Source of the DNA: Micropruina glycogenica
GTDB lineage: Bacteria; Actinomycetota; Actinomycetes; Propionibacteriales; Propionibacteriaceae
Reading direction: 5' to 3' (one strand)
Length of the DNA: 64,000 nt
Assembly (NCBI RefSeq): GCF_039524395.1
Contig: NZ_BAAAGO010000035.1
This document shows, piece after piece, positions 15,610-23,591 of this stretch; positions within the stretch are counted from its first letter, which is position 1; the number at the start of each line of letters is the position of its first letter. Both the position numbers and the translations under genes were made by a program. Below the pieces are notes generated by a model, which had not been told where the DNA came from, made no database searches, and saw nothing but the letters and a program-made list of their open reading frames with translations.

Positions 15610-17810
15610 GGGTGCTGGGTGACGTCAAGGGTGGTGTGGTGGGCGCCGTTGGTGACCGGCCGTATTGGGAGGACTCGTCCTGGGTTGACGCCGGCAGCAC
15701 GCACTGCCGCGTCGGTGGTGTCGGTGAGCCGGGCGATGATGGTGGTCAGCGCGTCGATCTCACGGGTCCGTTCGGCCAGCCAGACGTGTTCGGGGCTCAT
15801 GGGGTTGCCGTGCCGGGCAGTGAACACGGCTTGGCGTTGCTCGATGAGTTGCAGCGTTTGTTGGTGTTGGTCGCGCAGGCCTTCGATGAAGGTGGCGTCG
15901 GTGGCGTAGTGGGTACAGGTGAGGCAGGCGTTGCCGCGGTCGCAGGTCTTGGCCGGGGGCAGCATGCAGTAGCCGTTGGGCAGGATCCGGTCGGTGCGGC
16001 GGTCGAGTTGAGCCATGTCGTAGAGGTCGTGGGGGTCGATGGCCAGGTCGTTGCCGTCGGCGCCGATCTTCTTGTAGCGGAGGAACTCGGCTTCGGCGAC
16101 AGAGGCGAGGGTGTCGGCGTAACGCATCGTCATTTCGGGGCTGCGGTGACCCAGGTAGCGCTGCACGATGTGGATGGCGACGCCGGCGTTGAGCAGCTCG
16201 GTGGCGCGGGTGTGGCGTAGCCGGTGTGATTGGGTGAACCGCAGCGGCTGCCCGGCCTCGTCGGTGAGGTTCACGATGTCGTCGAGCCGGCGCAGGGTTT
16301 GAAAGCTGGCGCTGTAAAGCCTCGGGCGAAGCCCACGATGGTTGCCTCGCATGCTGACAAACAGGTAGGTCGGCCGGTGCCCGAGATGGGTTTCCACCCA
16401 CTGTTGTTGGTCGCGGATAAGGTTCACCACGGCCTGCTCGACCAGGATCGTCGGGTCGACCCCCTCGACCTTGGTCTGCTGGTAGCGCAGCCGGGCCACG
16501 AACGCACCCTGCGCCGGCTCAGCTCCGCCCGTGGGGTGGAGGGGTCGGATGGGGTCGAAGTCGAGCAGCAGGATTTCGGAGGCGCGTCGGCCGGTCATGG
16601 CCTGCAGCAGCCAGGCCCGCATCGCTTGCGGGTCGCCCATCCCGTTGCTGGTGATGCGGCGCCCGCCGGGCAGGGTGACGGTGACCGGTTCGTTGCGCGG
16701 TGCGGCCAGGATCGGCAGGCAGCAGATCATCTGGTCCAGATCGGCTCGGCTCATAAACGACGTCCGGTCCGTGCGTGCACGGTTGGTGGTCCGTTGCCGG
16801 AACTGTGGTGGCCAGAGTCTGGTGTAGTCGGCGCTGAGTTGCAGCCAGCGCGGGTCGCCGGTGAAGGCGGCTGCTTCGGCCCGGTTGTCGACCATGAACT
16901 CGTAGAACTTGCCGATGATTGACTGGGTCGCGGCGATCGTCGTGGCGCCCATCGGGGCCGTCCGGCCCGGTGCAAGCGCGCTGGGGGAACGCAGCCACGA
17001 CAACAGCCGCATCATCAGCGGCCGCAGCTGCGTGGGGTCGTCGACCAGCAACGGGGAAGAGATGCCGTGCTCGGTGAGGAACCGGCTGAAATAGGGCGGC
17101 AGGTGCCTGGCGCGGGTGATGACGCTGGTCCAGGTGTAGAGGTTGTAGGTCAGGGCATACGACATCCAGAACCGGACACCTTCGCGCAGCCAGGCCGGCT
17201 CGATCGGCTCGAGCCGGACAGCGTTGTCGGCGTAAGGCTCGTGCGGCCGGCGCGGGATGCGCGGATCGGCGCTGAGATCCCACACATCACTTCGCCACCA
17301 GTCCCGGCCGCTGCACCGCACCTCGAGAAGCAACTCGATGTTGTCGGCCAGCTCACGCAGGTGCCGACGCCGGATCTTGCCGGGCAGCCGGCCGCGATGG
17401 GCTTCGAACAGCCGGTCGGCCTCACGGGCTATCAACGCCGCCGGCAGCCCGGTGATCGACTCGGTGCGCTGTCCGGTGAGCAGCGTCTGCCGCTCCAACA
17501 GTGACGCGACTGCCCGGGCATAGGCGCGCAGCAGGAACGGGTCGATCTTGCGGAACCCTTCCGACCAGGTGATGAACGCCCACCAGCAGATCTCCTGACT
17601 GGCCCGGTCAAAGCCGTCGGGCCGGACATCGAAGATGGTGTCGTTGGTGGCGTGCTGGATGAACAACTCGGTGAACGGCTCCTGGGAGGTGTCGAACATG
17701 CCATCTCGCCAGATGGTTGGGACCCTGACCCATTGCTGGTCCCACGTCGTCGCCAGCTCGGGTACTGGCACCGAGTGCAGGTCGGTGGACGCCTCAGGCG
17801 GGTTGATCAT
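15606..17810 (-). CDS. tnpB: Tn554 TnpB-like tyrosine recombinase
   Basis: From the ATG at 17810 (preceded by GGAAGGG) the protein is 734 residues, somewhat longer than Tn554 TnpB. The C-terminal half holds the tyrosine-recombinase active site: Arg in TGRRASEILLLDFD, the box HRLRHTRATELLNAGV, the GH of RYLGHRSPEMT, and the nucleophile Tyr in MRYADTL. After it comes a Cys-rich segment, CDRGNACLTCTHYAT, possibly metal-binding, and a helical tail. It overlaps the end of tnpA by 17 bases. Confidence 0.9.
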   Translation of the reverse strand: MINPPEASTDLHSVPVPELATTWDQQWVRVPTIWRDGMFDTSQEPFTELFIQHATNDTIFDVRPDGFDRASQEICWWAFITWSEGFRKIDPFLLRAYARAVASLLERQTLLTGQRTESITGLPAALIAREADRLFEAHRGRLPGKIRRRHLRELADNIELLLEVRCSGRDWWRSDVWDLSADPRIPRRPHEPYADNAVRLEPIEPAWLREGVRFWMSYALTYNLYTWTSVITRARHLPPYFSRFLTEHGISSPLLVDDPTQLRPLMMRLLSWLRSPSALAPGRTAPMGATTIAATQSIIGKFYEFMVDNRAEAAAFTGDPRWLQLSADYTRLWPPQFRQRTTNRARTDRTSFMSRADLDQMICCLPILAAPRNEPVTVTLPGGRRITSNGMGDPQAMRAWLLQAMTGRRASEILLLDFDPIRPLHPTGGAEPAQGAFVARLRYQQTKVEGVDPTILVEQAVVNLIRDQQQWVETHLGHRPTYLFVSMRGNHRGLRPRLYSASFQTLRRLDDIVNLTDEAGQPLRFTQSHRLRHTRATELLNAGVAIHIVQRYLGHRSPEMTMRYADTLASVAEAEFLRYKKIGADGNDLAIDPHDLYDMAQLDRRTDRILPNGYCMLPPAKTCDRGNACLTCTHYATDATFIEGLRDQHQQTLQLIEQRQAVFTARHGNPMSPEHVWLAERTREIDALTTIIARLTDTTDAAVRAAGVNPGRVLPIRPVTNGAHHTTLDVTQHP

Positions 17811-19014
17811 CGTGAATTCCCTTCCAGCCGGCCACGTAGGACTTCCAGTTCGCCAGGGCACGCATTTCAGCGTCCTCGGTGACCCACCCGTAGGTCGACA
17901 GGGTCGTTTGGACGTCGAGATGCCCCAGGCGGCGCATCACCACATGCACCGGCCGGCCGGCCAGCAGCAGGGCGGTGGCGTGGGTGTGCCGCAGCCAGTG
18001 CGGGGTCCAATCAGGCGGCAGGGCGGCGCGATGGTCACGGGTCAGGGCACGGACCCGGGCATAGACCGACTTGGCCCGCATCGGGGCAAACAACGGCTGC
18101 CCGCCGACGTTGACGAACACGAAGTGGTTGGCGACATCGGCAACCTGGACGTCGATGCCGGCGTCAATCAGTTCCCACACGTAGGCCGAGTAGAGCCCTT
18201 CGAGGTCGGCGCCGATGTAGATGTCACGGCCGCGTGATGACTTGTTCCGCACCCCGTGCGGGTGGTCCTGCCGCGGGACGACCTCCACCCACGGTGTGCC
18301 ACCTGCCCCGATGTGGATGTCGCAGTGCCGAAGCGACAACGCCTCACCCAAACGCATCCCCGACTCGGCCAGCAACGCGAACAGGAACCGGTCCCTCAGC
18401 CCGGCCAGGTTCGGCCGCCAGCCGTCGCCGGCCGGGTCCAGGATGGCGCAGCCGTCCAGGATGGTCCGCACCTGGCCCGGGGTAAGCAGCGGGGTGCGCG
18501 ACTTGTTCGGCACCCGTAACCGGAACACCGGCGCAGGTCGATCCGTGGCAGGCACGACCCCAGTCAGCATCGGCAGATAACTGTGGTGCCGCCGGGTTGA
18601 GCGTTGGTAAAGCATTTGGCGGGGCTGGGTGATGTTCAACGCCGCCGCTGCCCACGTGTAGAAAGCGAGCACCGCCGCCGCCCGGTTCGCCACCGACGCC
18701 GGCGCCAACCGTTGCGGCACCGGCCCGATTCGATCCACCCCGGGCAGGTCCCCGGTTCGTAGATAGGCGAGGAAATCGCCGAACACGGTCCGCGTCAAAC
18801 CATCCCAGGCAACCCCGGACGCTTCCAGCACCGTCCACCACTCCGCCAGGCCGCGGGCGTAGGAGCGCACTGTGTTCGGGGATCGGTCATCGCTGCGTAG
18901 GAACGCCAGGTAACGCTCGGCCGGCACGATCGGCAAACCGGCGGTGTCGGTTACGGTCCAAGACCGCTCACCGCCGATCAGCAATGGCCGAACCGACGCC
19001 GCCAACCCAGCCAC
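17794..19014 (-). CDS. tnpA: Tn554 TnpA-like tyrosine recombinase
   Basis: This 406-residue protein has an N-terminal SAM-like DNA-binding domain (YLAFLRSDDRSPNTVRSYAR and following) and a catalytic domain. The active-site residues are Arg in SGMRLGEALSLRHCD, the HxLRHTHAT box (PHWLRHTHATALLLAGR), GH in RRLGHLDVQTT and the nucleophile Tyr in LSTYGWV. It starts with GTG 11 bases after the XRE-ImmA stop and overlaps tnpB, so all these genes probably share one transcript. Together TnpA and TnpB should cut and rejoin the element ends. Confidence 0.9.
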   Translation of the reverse strand: MAGLAASVRPLLIGGERSWTVTDTAGLPIVPAERYLAFLRSDDRSPNTVRSYARGLAEWWTVLEASGVAWDGLTRTVFGDFLAYLRTGDLPGVDRIGPVPQRLAPASVANRAAAVLAFYTWAAAALNITQPRQMLYQRSTRRHHSYLPMLTGVVPATDRPAPVFRLRVPNKSRTPLLTPGQVRTILDGCAILDPAGDGWRPNLAGLRDRFLFALLAESGMRLGEALSLRHCDIHIGAGGTPWVEVVPRQDHPHGVRNKSSRGRDIYIGADLEGLYSAYVWELIDAGIDVQVADVANHFVFVNVGGQPLFAPMRAKSVYARVRALTRDHRAALPPDWTPHWLRHTHATALLLAGRPVHVVMRRLGHLDVQTTLSTYGWVTEDAEMRALANWKSYVAGWKGIHDDQPA

Positions 19015-19025
19015 CCCCTTTGCGT

Positions 19026-20270
19026 TCAGCGGCGCCGTGACAGTGGCACAACCTTCGCCAAACCATCACCCTGATCGGCCGCTGCCTTGATGTCTGCTTC
19101 GAACCCGGCATCCGGGCCAGCCACGAACAACCAGACCGCCGCATCCGCTGCCGGGGCGGTCTGCGCGGACCGGCCGAGTCGCTGGTTCGCCAATACGGCC
19201 GCGACCAGATCCGGCGGCAACACCACTTCCGGCAAGGCGGCGAACATCTGCGGTGACTGCGAGCCGGTCGAACGCTCCAACCACTTCATCAGCAGCCGGG
19301 GCCGTTCCGCCGTGCGCACATCCGCTGCCGGCTCATCAACACCCCACGACCGGCCCGTGTCCGGGTTCTTACGTGTGTAGAGCTGCCGCTGCAGCGTCCG
19401 GGTCCGTTCCGCATCGATCACGTGGTGCCGGGACAGGTGCATGATCAACGCGCCGATCGACACCCCCCACCGCACCTTCACATCGATCAGAGCGGTCAAC
19501 GTCACCTGAGCGGGCAGTTCCGGTGCGACCTGGCTGATCGGTGCCAGGAACTCACCCGCGAACGCGTGCGCCTCATCCTCCACCTCCGCGCCGGTCACGC
19601 CGCCGCGATGCAAGCAGATGTGCCCCAGTTCGTGCGCCAACGTCCAGCGGGTCCGCTCCCACGACGACAAGGCCGGCATCATCACCAACGGCTGATCAGC
19701 GAACTCACCCAACCAGGCCGACAACCCAATGTGCCGCTCCGACATGTCCGCTTCGCCACTGATCGAACCAACTGACGCGGCCGAGCGCATCACCACCGGG
19801 ATGCCGGCGCGTTCCATCGCCATCGTCAACGAGCCGATCGGACCATCACTGATCCCCATCGCCTCCCGCGCGGCCGCCGCTGCCGCCACGATCGATCCGC
19901 CCGGACGGAGCCGCGGCAGCCGCACCGGCGGCAACGGGTTCACCCGAGTCACCCGATCAATGAACTCCTCCACCAAGGCAGCGAACTGGGTCAAATACTT
20001 GCGTTCCCGCTGCGTCATCGACGCTGGAGCCCGAAACGACAAGCTCCGCTCATCGACATGCGCCACCGGTGCCGTGGTCAGGAACGCCTCCGACACCCGC
20101 AACACCTCCCGCAGCTTCGCCACATCGGCATCGTCCACTTCGACCCGGTCGCGCCGCTCCAACCGCGACAACCGTTCCGGACGCCAGCCCACCCGCTCAG
20201 CCACCACACCCGAGGGCAGCGACCGCAACACCCGCGCCTGCAAAACCCGCGCACCAAACACGACACTCAC
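19026..20270 (-). CDS. XRE-family regulator fused to ImmA/IrrE metallopeptidase
   Basis: I start this protein at GTG 20270 (414 residues), because the XRE helix-turn-helix then sits in its usual place at the N-terminus (VVFGARVLQARVLRSLPSGV, then ERLSRLERRD). An M78 ImmA/IrrE zinc-peptidase domain follows, with HELGH (about 213-217) and a downstream Glu in AHAFAGEFL as third ligand. A long C-terminal region ends in a basic tail. Such fusions are self-contained sensors that cleave a partner repressor. The frame is open to 20447 across the partner gene's end; that extension is unlikely. Confidence 0.82.
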   Translation of the reverse strand: MSVVFGARVLQARVLRSLPSGVVAERVGWRPERLSRLERRDRVEVDDADVAKLREVLRVSEAFLTTAPVAHVDERSLSFRAPASMTQRERKYLTQFAALVEEFIDRVTRVNPLPPVRLPRLRPGGSIVAAAAAAREAMGISDGPIGSLTMAMERAGIPVVMRSAASVGSISGEADMSERHIGLSAWLGEFADQPLVMMPALSSWERTRWTLAHELGHICLHRGGVTGAEVEDEAHAFAGEFLAPISQVAPELPAQVTLTALIDVKVRWGVSIGALIMHLSRHHVIDAERTRTLQRQLYTRKNPDTGRSWGVDEPAADVRTAERPRLLMKWLERSTGSQSPQMFAALPEVVLPPDLVAAVLANQRLGRSAQTAPAADAAVWLFVAGPDAGFEADIKAAADQGDGLAKVVPLSRRR

Positions 20271-20316
20271 CTCGATCCACCCCCGCTCGTCCCACAACGC
20301 CTCCACGCTGCAGAAC

Positions 20317-20961
20317 TCACGCCGGATCGTCGTCGCCCCCACCCTGTTCGACCATCGGCCAGAACTCGTCCAGGTCGTCGTCCTCGTCGACCGCGGCCGC
20401 GCCGCCGTCCGGCCCCGGAACCAGGCCCAGGCTCGCCGCAGTCGCAAGCGGCAACTCCGACTCGGCTACGATCGTCAAACGATTGCGATCCTCCACGTGC
20501 GTCACCGCCGCCAACACCGCCCGGTCCAACACCTTCGACTGCAAGCTGCTCGACCAGAAGATCACCAACGTGATCTGACCCAACATTGAGAAGCCCAGCT
20601 CCGGCAAGGACTCCTGATCCGAGTTCGCCCGCAGCGGCAAGCCCGTGCGCACATCCTTCGGCCGCCGCCGGATCCTGATCGAGACGTAGCGACCGTCGGT
20701 CAGCCACACCCCATTTCCTGACTTCCTGACCACCGACAGCGAGCACTGTTGGAACACCTCGCACGCCGTCCGCTCGCGCATCCCATCGCGAACCACTCCA
20801 CCCACGGTCAGCCCGTGCGGGCCCAGATCGTCCGAGCGCAAGCCATCCAGCCGCCGGTAGGCGTCCTCCACCGACAGATCCAGATAGCCATGTACCAAAC
20901 CCAGCGCGGCCCGATGCCGTTTCAGCACCGCCGCCACCAACTTCCACGGATGTAGTTCCAC
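20317..20961 (-). CDS. Unknown partner of the XRE-ImmA protein
   Basis: The 214-residue product (GTG start) is not one I recognise. It has an N-terminal helical part (LVAAVLKRHRAALGLVHGYL), a middle with TVGGVVRDGMRERTACEVFQ and YVSIRIRRRPKD, and a beta-rich QITLVIFWSSSLQSKVLD. It ends in an acidic tail (AVDEDDDLDEFW). No membrane segment is present. Its place immediately upstream of an XRE-ImmA gene suggests a functional pair, such as a protease target, co-regulator or toxin. This is inference from context only. Confidence 0.6.
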   Translation of the reverse strand: MELHPWKLVAAVLKRHRAALGLVHGYLDLSVEDAYRRLDGLRSDDLGPHGLTVGGVVRDGMRERTACEVFQQCSLSVVRKSGNGVWLTDGRYVSIRIRRRPKDVRTGLPLRANSDQESLPELGFSMLGQITLVIFWSSSLQSKVLDRAVLAAVTHVEDRNRLTIVAESELPLATAASLGLVPGPDGGAAAVDEDDDLDEFWPMVEQGGGDDDPA

Positions 20962-20982
20962 GGTTGCAACTTTGCACCGGGA

Positions 20983-21079
20983 TACCTACATGATCAAAGC
21001 GACACGCAGAACCGCAAGCTAACTCGCCTCGACAATCGGTCATGCTCACGATCATACCATAATATGTAGGTAATGACTA
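20983..21079 (-). promoter_or_regulatory. Promoter with paired TACCTACAT sites for the transposon operon
   Basis: TACCTACAT (20983-20991) and ATGTAGGTA (21064-21072) are perfect 9-base inverted copies about 80 bases apart, upstream of the partner/XRE-ImmA/tnpABC series. On the minus strand a TATGAT -10 lies at 21051-21056, with TAGTCA 17 bases upstream at 21074-21079. One 9-base site falls between -35 and -10 and the other near the start codon. Autoregulation by the XRE domain is a reasonable inference. Confidence 0.5.
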
Positions 21080-21118
21080 CGTGTTTTGCATGATTCAGAC
21101 GTTGATTATCCAGATAAG

Positions 21119-21260
21119 CCGATTGAGCTTGTCGAAGCCCCTGGCCGCAACGGGTCTCGTCAAGCTCGACCAGCGAGAATCAGCGCTTCCCCAGGTTTCG
21201 ACACGCTCAGCCAGCGCAGCTCAGCTCGACGTGTCCGCCGTCCACGAACTGACTCGAGCG
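21119..21260. repeat. Family A repeat cluster at the right flank of the island
   Basis: Several units of the dispersed family A repeat are packed here in alternating orientation: gattgagcttgtcgaagccc, tctcgtcaagctcgaccagc and gtttcgacacgctcagccag. A similar unit at 11199-11230 flanks the other side of the island. Confidence 0.7.
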
Positions 21261-21269
21261 CGAGCGTGA

Positions 21270-21433
21270 GGCCGGACGGTTGCGCGACGGGCTCGACCTC
21301 GGCCTGGTGGCTGATCACGTCCGAGATCGAGGGCATTCAGTTGGCCTGGCTGGCCGACGAGAGCGTCGACATGGCGGCCCATCTGGAGCAGTTGATGGCG
21401 TTGCTGAGGGCTCCGAGCCCAGCTGAACGGTAA
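21270..21433 (+). pseudogene. TetR-family regulator, C-terminal remnant
   Basis: The reading frame ending at 21433 encodes LITSEIEGIQLAWLADESVD followed by MAAHLEQLMALL, a typical C-terminal segment of TetR-type regulators. Just upstream the matching RLRDGLDLGLVADHV lies in a different frame, so at least one frameshift is present. No helix-turn-helix is left, and family A repeats precede it. The stop codon is supplied by the family C palindrome at 21424-21458. Confidence 0.6.
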
Positions 21434-21458
21434 TGGGGACGGTTCCGATTACCGTTCA
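21424..21458. repeat. Family C palindrome (gggacggttcc core)
   Basis: The perfect 11-base arms TGAACGGTAAT (21424-21434) and ATTACCGTTCA (21448-21458) enclose GGGGACGGTTCCG. It belongs to the same family as the copies near 31.0, 41.8-42.0 and 58.3 kb. Confidence 0.8.
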
Positions 21459-21542
21459 CCCGATCGCGGATCGACCACTTTCATCGACCAGCTGCGCCGA
21501 GCCGTCGGCCGCTGACACTTTACGCTGAGACTCGGCGCGCGC

Positions 21543-22799
21543 TCAGTCGTCTTCGTCGCCGATCTGCCGATGGTCCAGATCAGGACGGCCGTCGGCGTTC
21601 ATGTCGTCGGTGCGGGCCTGGCGGGCGTCCCAGCGCAGCGTGCCCGCGCCGAGGGCCGCGGCCAGCACGCTGGCCAGCAGCACGCCGAGTTTGGCCGCGA
21701 CGGCGTGCTGGTGGTCGTCGAACGACAGCTCGGTGATCAGCAGCGAGACGGTGAAGCCGATGCCGCACAAGAAGCCGACCGGCAGCAGGTCGCGCAGGCC
21801 GATCGAGTCGGGCAGCCGCAGCGGGGTGAACCGGGTGACCAGCGCTGTGGCGCCGAGCACACCGATCAGTTTGCCCACCACCAACCCGACGATCACGCCC
21901 GCGAACACCGACCATTCCAGGCCCTCGCCGCCGCTGCCGATCACCGGCACGCCCGCTGCGAAGAAGGCGAACACCGGCAGCGCGATGCCTGCCGACCAGG
22001 GTCGGGTCAGCTTTTCGAAGTGATGGGTGCGGCCCGGCCTCGTGCCCTGCGGAACGGCCGGCACGGTCAGCCCGAGCGCCACTCCCGCGATCGTGGCGTG
22101 CACCCCGCTCTCGTGCATCAGAATCCAGGTGATCAGGGCCACCGGCAACAGCACCCACCACCGCAACGACTTGGCTTTCGCAGCCCAGCCGAAGGCGGCG
22201 ATGGCCAGGGCCGCACCGGCCAGCGCCGGCAGATGGATCTCTTCGGTGTAGAACACCGCGATCACGATGATGGCCAGCAGGTCGTCGACCACGGCGAGGG
22301 TGAGCAGAAACGTACGCAGCGCACGGGGCAGGCCGCGTCCGAACACCGCCAGCACGGCGAGCGCGAAGGCGATATCGGTGGCGGTCGGCACCGCCCAGCC
22401 CTTCAGTGACGACGCGTCGCCCATCGGCACCACGATCGACACATAGATGGCTGCCGGCAGCACCATGCCGCCCACCGCGGCCACCACCGGGACGGCAGCC
22501 TCCTTGAAGTTGCGCAGGCTGCCCACCACCAGTTCGTGCTTGAGCTCGACACCCACCACGAAGAAGAACACGGCCAGCAGCCCGTCCGCGGCCCACGTGG
22601 CGAGGGGCAGATCAAGGTGTAGTGCGGACGGCCCCACGCGGGTTTCGGCCAACCCCATGAACCAATCGCCCGCGGGCGAGTTGGCCAGCACGAAACCGAC
22701 CAGCGCCGCACCCAGCAGCAGCATGCCGCCGGTGCTCTCACCGGTGACGAAACTGCGCAGCCGTGAGCCGAATGAGGCGTCGGTGGTTCTCTGAGTCAT
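21543..22799 (-). CDS. nhaA: Na+/H+ antiporter NhaA
   Basis: This 418-residue inner-membrane antiporter exchanges internal Na+ for external H+. The family hallmarks are present: GGMLLLGAALVGFVLANSP at the N-terminus, FFFVVGVELKHELVVG, the AVPTATDIAFAL segment with Asp 142, and the paired ion-binding Asp 172-173 in AVVDDLLAIIVI. About eleven hydrophobic segments are visible, and the hydrophilic C-terminal tail is of modest length. It is monocistronic and transcribed away from the metal-efflux genes. Confidence 0.97.
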   Translation of the reverse strand: MTQRTTDASFGSRLRSFVTGESTGGMLLLGAALVGFVLANSPAGDWFMGLAETRVGPSALHLDLPLATWAADGLLAVFFFVVGVELKHELVVGSLRNFKEAAVPVVAAVGGMVLPAAIYVSIVVPMGDASSLKGWAVPTATDIAFALAVLAVFGRGLPRALRTFLLTLAVVDDLLAIIVIAVFYTEEIHLPALAGAALAIAAFGWAAKAKSLRWWVLLPVALITWILMHESGVHATIAGVALGLTVPAVPQGTRPGRTHHFEKLTRPWSAGIALPVFAFFAAGVPVIGSGGEGLEWSVFAGVIVGLVVGKLIGVLGATALVTRFTPLRLPDSIGLRDLLPVGFLCGIGFTVSLLITELSFDDHQHAVAAKLGVLLASVLAAALGAGTLRWDARQARTDDMNADGRPDLDHRQIGDEDD

Positions 22800-23117
22800 T
22801 GTTCTCCGCTCGCTTGGAACGGCATCCCATCAAGTCTGACGAGTGCCCCATGCCGACCAGACTTCCCGGCGCACCGGTCAAGGAGTCTATCGAAGTGGGT
22901 CGGTGTCACGCTTCGCCGCCGGCCGGACCGGGTTGGCGCCGGACGACTCGGGTCACCGCATGCCGGCCGCTCTTGGCCGCGACACGCCATGGTCTCGGCG
23001 TGCTGTCGACAGTCGGGGTCGCCTTTCGTCGAAGCGACTTCATCGCCTCTCGTGGGTGGGCACCCGCGACGACATCGTTGCTAACATCTGAGCAGATGAT
23101 CAGATGAGAGGCCAGGT
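22800..23117. other. Divergent intergenic region between nhaA and the ArsR gene
   Basis: This 318-base gap serves divergent genes. I see no convincing gene inside it; the short open frames have no recognisable content. Its right end carries the symmetric ArsR/SmtB-type site described separately. Confidence 0.5.
23083..23106. promoter_or_regulatory. ArsR/SmtB-type operator
   Basis: The sequence AACATCTGAGCAGATG followed by ATCAGATG contains the perfect repeat CATCTG-AG-CAGATG (23085-23098) and a third CAGATG at 23101. From memory its layout resembles SmtB/ZiaR operators (AACA..TGA..CAG...TCAGAT). It ends 11 bases before the regulator's ATG, so the ArsR-family protein probably represses its own operon in the absence of metal. 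Confidence 0.65.
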
Positions 23118-23591
23118 ATGAACCCCGTCGAGGCGTTTGACGGCTGTGCCGACACCGCGGTGCACCCCGACAAGGTGCGACTGGCCAGTGCGAACGCGCC
23201 GGACGCGAACGAGGTCGCGCGGGTGAGCGCTGTGTTCAAACTGCTGGGCGACCCCACCCGAACCAGACTGCTCTACGCCCTGCTTGAGGCGGGCGAACTC
23301 TGCGTGTGCGACCTCGCGGCCGCCACGGCGACCGCCGAGGCCACCGTTTCGCAGGCCCTGCGCCTGCTGCGCGCCTCAGGTGTGGTGATCGGACGCCGCG
23401 AGGGCCGCAACATCTTCTACCGACTGTCGGACGCCCACGTGCGCCTGCTGCTCGACGTGACGCGCGAGCACATCACCCACCACGTGCCGGCGCAGTTCGA
23501 GAACGGCCCCGAGGCGGCGGGTGGGCCGGCAAGCGTGTGGACCATCGGCCTGATCGATCCGCCCGATGCTTTCGAATCGTCGCGGCCATGA
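23118..23591 (+). CDS. ArsR/SmtB-family metal-responsive repressor
   Basis: The 157-residue protein has a winged helix with VFKLLGDPTRTRLLYALLEA, the ELCVCDLA segment and a recognition helix (ATVSQALRLLRASGVVIGRR). Potential metal ligands are the Cys pair of ELCVCDLA and an alpha5-like site in DAHVRLLLDVTREHITHH (Asp and His residues), as in zinc sensors such as SmtB and CzrA. The next gene, a CDF exporter, starts within its stop codon (ATGA). Metal binding should release the operator and switch on efflux; Zn(II) is the most likely inducer. Confidence 0.9.
   Translation: MNPVEAFDGCADTAVHPDKVRLASANAPDANEVARVSAVFKLLGDPTRTRLLYALLEAGELCVCDLAAATATAEATVSQALRLLRASGVVIGRREGRNIFYRLSDAHVRLLLDVTREHITHHVPAQFENGPEAAGGPASVWTIGLIDPPDAFESSRP

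Larger units (their letters stand above)
15187..21079 (-). mobile_element. Tn554-type element with XRE-ImmA module
   Basis: Three transposition genes in the order tnpA (tyrosine recombinase, 406 aa), tnpB (larger tyrosine recombinase, 734 aa) and tnpC (small accessory, 140 aa) match the arrangement of Tn554. They are preceded on the same strand by an XRE-ImmA/IrrE gene and an unknown partner gene, all nearly contiguous. I see no terminal inverted repeats or target duplication, as expected for Tn554-type elements, so the exact ends are uncertain. Family A dispersed repeats lie just outside both sides of the wider 11.2-21.1 kb island. Confidence 0.8.

Noticed and set aside
15187..19014. Phage integrase or ICE rather than a transposon
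   Set aside because: Two tyrosine recombinases plus a small coiled-coil protein in overlap match Tn554 tnpA-tnpB-tnpC; no phage structural or conjugation genes are present.
22763..23107. Plus-strand 114-residue frame between nhaA and the ArsR gene
   Set aside because: It overlaps the nhaA start, has no motif and ends within the operator, so it is probably chance.
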